Assembly (NCBI GenBank): GCA_019314105.1 | Contig: JAFCZY010000057.1 | Span: 1 to 8,478 of the forward strand | Length of the DNA stretch: 8,478 nt | From: Deltaproteobacteria bacterium | GTDB taxonomy: Bacteria; Desulfobacterota; Desulfobacteria; Desulfobacterales; Desulfobacteraceae | Reading direction: 5' to 3' | Shown here: positions 6,398 to 8,478 of the stretch, in pieces | Position numbering within the stretch: the first letter of the stretch is position 1 | How the letters are laid out: every line of letters starts with the position of its first letter | The notes under the pieces: generated by a model | Told to the model about the DNA's origin: nothing | Database searches by the model: none | The model's input: the letters and a program-made list of their open reading frames with translations, nothing else | Translations under genes and position numbers: made by a program

Positions 6398-7126
6398 TTA
6401 ATTTTTTATCGCAATCATTGAGGCAAAGTTAAACCATTTGAGCCAGACATCAAATGTTGTAAATCCGGCGGTTAAGATTCTGTTTCGATGGGTTTCAATA
6501 GTATCCGGGATGAGGACTTTATCAAGGGCATCCCTTTTCTGACTGATCTCAAGCTGGGAATAACCGTTTTCAACTTTGAATACTTTATAAAATTTTGTTT
6601 GAAGATCATCCAGCACCTTTGATGCATGAACGGTTTTTTCCGTTAAAAGAAGGATGCCGCCCGGATTCATTCCCTGGTATATTTTTTTTATGAGATCATC
6701 CCGTTTCCCTGTATCCAGAAACTGCAGGGTCAGATTGATTAAAACCACTGATGCATTTTTAATTTGAACATCTTCTAACAACCCGCAGACAAGATCAACT
6801 GGTGGTGTGGTATCATATTTTCCAAGCCGCTTTGAATACTTTTCAATCATTGGTTTGGAGCTGTCCACAGCTGTCATGGAGACTGCCCTTCCCTTTAATT
6901 GGTCCAAGATCAACATCCCCAGATTTCCATGGGAACAGCCCAGATCATAAATACGACTGTGCGCCTGGTAATAGTGGGCGGCAAGTTGCGATTGCCGCTG
7001 AATGGTTTCAGCATAAAAAGGGACCGATCGATTCAGCATATCATCAAACACCCTGGCCACCGCTTCATTAAATTCAAAAGGGTTGACTCTCTCTTTTTTT
7101 ACTGCAAATACCTTGTCTTTCTCCAT
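6398..7126 (-). CDS. cmoA: carboxy-S-adenosyl-L-methionine synthase CmoA
   Basis: Makes carboxy-SAM from SAM and prephenate, the donor used by CmoB. This start gives 242 residues, close to the 247 of E. coli CmoA. The Rossmann methyltransferase-like fold shows IYDLGCSHGN (59-68, SAM glycine loop), MTAVDSSKPMIEKY (83-96, acidic loop), VVLINLTLQFL (127-137), IYQGMNPGGILLLTEK (148-163) and NGYSQLEISQKRDAL (186-200), all characteristic of the family. I chose the ATG at 7126 because GCGGGT lies about 7 bases upstream. An upstream TTG at 7186 would add 20 residues with no family resemblance and lacks a ribosome site. A TATAAA-like -10 with a TTGCAC -35 at short spacing lies just upstream (around 7160-7186), a weak promoter candidate. 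It is the first gene of a two-gene cmoA-cmoB operon. Confidence 0.95.
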   Translation of the reverse strand: MEKDKVFAVKKERVNPFEFNEAVARVFDDMLNRSVPFYAETIQRQSQLAAHYYQAHSRIYDLGCSHGNLGMLILDQLKGRAVSMTAVDSSKPMIEKYSKRLGKYDTTPPVDLVCGLLEDVQIKNASVVLINLTLQFLDTGKRDDLIKKIYQGMNPGGILLLTEKTVHASKVLDDLQTKFYKVFKVENGYSQLEISQKRDALDKVLIPDTIETHRNRILTAGFTTFDVWLKWFNFASMIAIKN

Positions 7127-7214
7127 TTTTTTACCCGCAAAATAATTATTTTTTAAACTTTTATAATATTCTGTGAAGAAGTGCAAGAATGCCTGAACTC
7201 CATTTTACTTTTCC

Positions 7215-7244
7215 TTGACTCAAATCCTTTCATAATGCTATTTA
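7215..7244 (+). promoter_or_regulatory. predicted strong promoter with extended -10, upstream of the ParM-like gene
   Basis: TTGACT (7215-7220), an 18-base spacer and TATTTA (7239-7244) are preceded by the extended -10 element TGC (7236-7238). Transcription would start near 7251. The element points rightward, about 50 bases before a perfect AGGAGG, so it was probably built to express the actin-like gene. Confidence 0.5.
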
Positions 7245-7257
7245 ACTTTGAAGTTAA
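7242..7257. promoter_or_regulatory. perfect 7+7 inverted repeat over the -10 and start region (candidate operator)
   Basis: TTAACTT, then TG, then AAGTTAA gives perfect 7-base arms with a 2-base centre. The left arm overlaps the last three bases of the -10 and the right arm covers the expected transcription start, so a dimeric protein bound here would block the promoter. ParM-type genes are often autoregulated by a small DNA-binding partner, but no such gene is visible in the window. Confidence 0.5.
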
Positions 7258-7294
7258 GTCTTGAATTGATCCGATAATAGAGCCTAAAGCTTAC

Positions 7295-7300
7295 AGGAGG
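7295..7300 (+). promoter_or_regulatory. perfect Shine-Dalgarno AGGAGG without a canonical start codon after it
   Basis: AGGAGG is followed after six bases by ATC at 7307, exactly where an ATG would be expected, and ATC is in frame with the downstream actin-like sequence. No ATG, GTG or TTG occurs in that frame until 7406. Confidence 0.7.
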
Positions 7301-7306
7301 AAAAGA

Positions 7307-8236
7307 ATCCAGGAAACGCTTCTTGAAAATTTTGTCAAAATTCTTGCAATCACAGCCGCAGGTATTTGCACCGATACTTCAGCGCCTATTAATGTCGTAT
7401 CAGGTTTGCCTGTGGGTTATCTAAAAAGAGACGGCAAAAAATTCAAAAAGATGATCAAAGGAATTCACGAAATAACGTTTCACAATAAAGACGGTCAAAA
7501 TGTAACAAAAAAAATTCATATCAATGAAATTCATATCATCCCGCAACCTATTGGATCAATTTTCAATCTCCTTTTTGATGAAATGGGGAGAATAAAAGAC
7601 AAAGGGATTTCAAAACAAAAACTGGGTGTTGTTGATATTGGTTTTAAAACCACTGATTTTAGTATTTTTGATCATCTTAAATATATTGAAAGAGGTTCCT
7701 CCACAACGGACACCGGTATTTCAAAATGCTTTTCCGTAATTGCCAATAAATTAAAAAAAGAAAGCAATGTCAGTATCGAACTTTACAGAATGTTTAAACA
7801 TATTGACTCGGGAATGATCAAAATAAAGGGAAAAGAATATAATATTTCAAATCTTAAGAAACGGGTTTACAACCATGCCGCATCCGCCATTACATCCGAT
7901 CTCAACCGACTGTGGGAAAATGATTGGGATATTGATTCCATTATTCTTTCCGGTGGAGGCAGTGTCGAGTTGGCAGAGTATCTAAGCCCCAATATTGACG
8001 GTAATGTGATCCCCATTGGAAAAAATATTGACGCACGATTCAATAATGTCCAGGGCTATTGCAAATTCGGCAGATATAAATGGGGATATTCCAAATATAT
8101 TGCCGACCATCAGGAGGAAAGCAAAAAACCACCTGCGGACAAGAAAAATGAAGTGACAAACACACCCCCTGACAAGGATGAGGCTAAAGTGGAAAAACCG
8201 TCCAAGGGACCTGCCTGGTTAGGCCGAAAAAACTAA
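7307..8236 (+). CDS. ParM/StbA-like actin-fold ATPase, N-terminally truncated (possible pseudogene)
   Basis: Actin-like ATPases of this group form filaments that push DNA apart, mostly for plasmid segregation. Counting from 7307, the conserved block LLENFVKILAITAAGICTD (5-23), NVVSGLPVGY (29-38), the phosphate-2 motif VVDIGFKTTDF (108-118), ERGSSTTDTGISKCF (128-142) and the adenosine motif IILSGGGSVELA (212-223) are all present. The first ~80 residues of a normal family member, including the phosphate-1 motif near the N-terminus, are absent. The first canonical start (TTG at 7406, 276 residues) falls inside conserved sequence, so coding similarity begins before any usual start. A stop lies in frame at 7262-7264. 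The C-terminal 40 residues are a Lys/Pro/Glu-rich tail ending GPAWLGRKN. A deletion joining the ribosome site to the middle of the gene explains this best; use of ATC as start or a sequence error are alternatives. The family call is fairly sure; whether it works is doubtful. Confidence 0.75.
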   Translation: MQETLLENFVKILAITAAGICTDTSAPINVVSGLPVGYLKRDGKKFKKMIKGIHEITFHNKDGQNVTKKIHINEIHIIPQPIGSIFNLLFDEMGRIKDKGISKQKLGVVDIGFKTTDFSIFDHLKYIERGSSTTDTGISKCFSVIANKLKKESNVSIELYRMFKHIDSGMIKIKGKEYNISNLKKRVYNHAASAITSDLNRLWENDWDIDSIILSGGGSVELAEYLSPNIDGNVIPIGKNIDARFNNVQGYCKFGRYKWGYSKYIADHQEESKKPPADKKNEVTNTPPDKDEAKVEKPSKGPAWLGRKN

Positions 8237-8250
8237 ATCCGGTTTATGCT

Positions 8251-8478
8251 ATGAATCAAGACAATTTAACCAAAATTTTATCCCGTGTGGCAAAAGGATC
8301 CTTATCTGTGGAAGATGCGCAACAGCAGCTAAAACATATCTCTTTTGAAACCATTGATTTTGCGCAGATAGATCATCACAGGTCTTTAAGAAAGGGATTT
8401 CCCGAAGTGATTTTCGGGCCGGGAAAAACCAGCGACCAGATTATCGGTATCATGGAGAAAATGATCGTCCATGAGGAG
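8251..8478 (+). CDS. larB: LarB, nickel-pincer cofactor synthesis (5' part only)
   Basis: The first 76 residues are in the window and the frame is open at the right edge. LarB carboxylates and hydrolyses nicotinic acid adenine dinucleotide to give pyridinium-3,5-biscarboxylate mononucleotide, the first step towards the nickel-pincer cofactor of lactate racemase and related enzymes. The family start is recognisable: an N-terminal helix ILSRVAKGSLSVEDAQQQL (9-27), then DHHRSLRKGFPEVIFGPGKT (41-60), the conserved entry to the AIR-carboxylase-like domain, which lies beyond the window. The ATG at 8251 is 14 bases after the ParM-like stop with only a weak ribosome site (CCGG, 12 bases upstream), so it may be read from the same transcript. 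Confidence 0.88.
   Translation, partial: MNQDNLTKILSRVAKGSLSVEDAQQQLKHISFETIDFAQIDHHRSLRKGFPEVIFGPGKTSDQIIGIMEKMIVHEE

Noticed and set aside
5425..7126. Two SAM-dependent methyltransferase-like proteins beside the defence operon, possibly BREX-type DNA methylases
   Set aside because: Their blocks match CmoB and CmoA of tRNA wobble modification across the full length; they lack DNA methylase catalytic motifs such as NPPY or DPPY.
7127..7186. A longer cmoA start at TTG 7186
   Set aside because: The extra 20 residues do not resemble CmoA and there is no ribosome site, whereas ATG 7126 has one and gives the usual length.
7235..7264. Nine-codon frame (MLFNFEVKS) in frame with the ParM-like sequence and ended by TGA
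   Set aside because: It overlaps the -10 and start region of the promoter, so it would not be transcribed from there; it has no ribosome site and does not resemble a ParM N-terminus, so stop-codon readthrough is not supported.

Overview
The window looks like a bacterial chromosome of moderate to low GC. The mix of cmoA/cmoB, a LarB start and a ParM-like gene of a type I associate with sulfate-reducing Desulfobacterota suggests a Desulfobacterales-like organism. That placement is inference from remembered protein style, not from a search.

Left half (1-4484, all minus strand): a tight four-gene operon reading right to left. First comes an unrecognised 280-residue protein, then two different P-loop ATPases of the BrxD/DUF2791-like type, then an SF2 DEVH-box helicase that runs off the left edge. 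The gaps between genes are 5, 28 and 8 bases. A DUF2791-type ATPase beside an Lhr-like SF2 helicase is the core of Shango (SngB/SngC) and also occurs in type 2 BREX (BrxD/BrxHI). Here the ATPase is doubled, the first gene is not recognisably TerB, and no PglX/PglZ gene is visible. I read it as a candidate variant anti-phage or DNA-processing system. A good minus-strand promoter lies directly upstream.

Middle (4485-5354): a 281-base divergent intergenic region with promoter-like elements and two short inverted repeats, then a plus-strand MazE/MazF-type toxin-antitoxin pair with overlapping genes.

Right of centre (5425-7126, minus strand): cmoA then cmoB, separated by one base. These make carboxy-S-adenosylmethionine and use it to modify wobble uridine-34 of tRNA. 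They look like intact housekeeping genes.

Right end (7187-8478, plus strand): a strong promoter with an extended -10, a perfect 7+7 inverted repeat over that -10, and a perfect AGGAGG Shine-Dalgarno. These lead into a ParM/StbA-like actin-fold gene that lacks its N-terminal part, including the first phosphate-binding motif, and has no canonical start codon before its conserved sequence begins. The 5' end of larB (nickel-pincer cofactor synthesis) follows 14 bases after the ParM-like stop and is cut by the window edge. No rRNA, tRNA, CRISPR array, transposase or convincing intrinsic terminator was seen.
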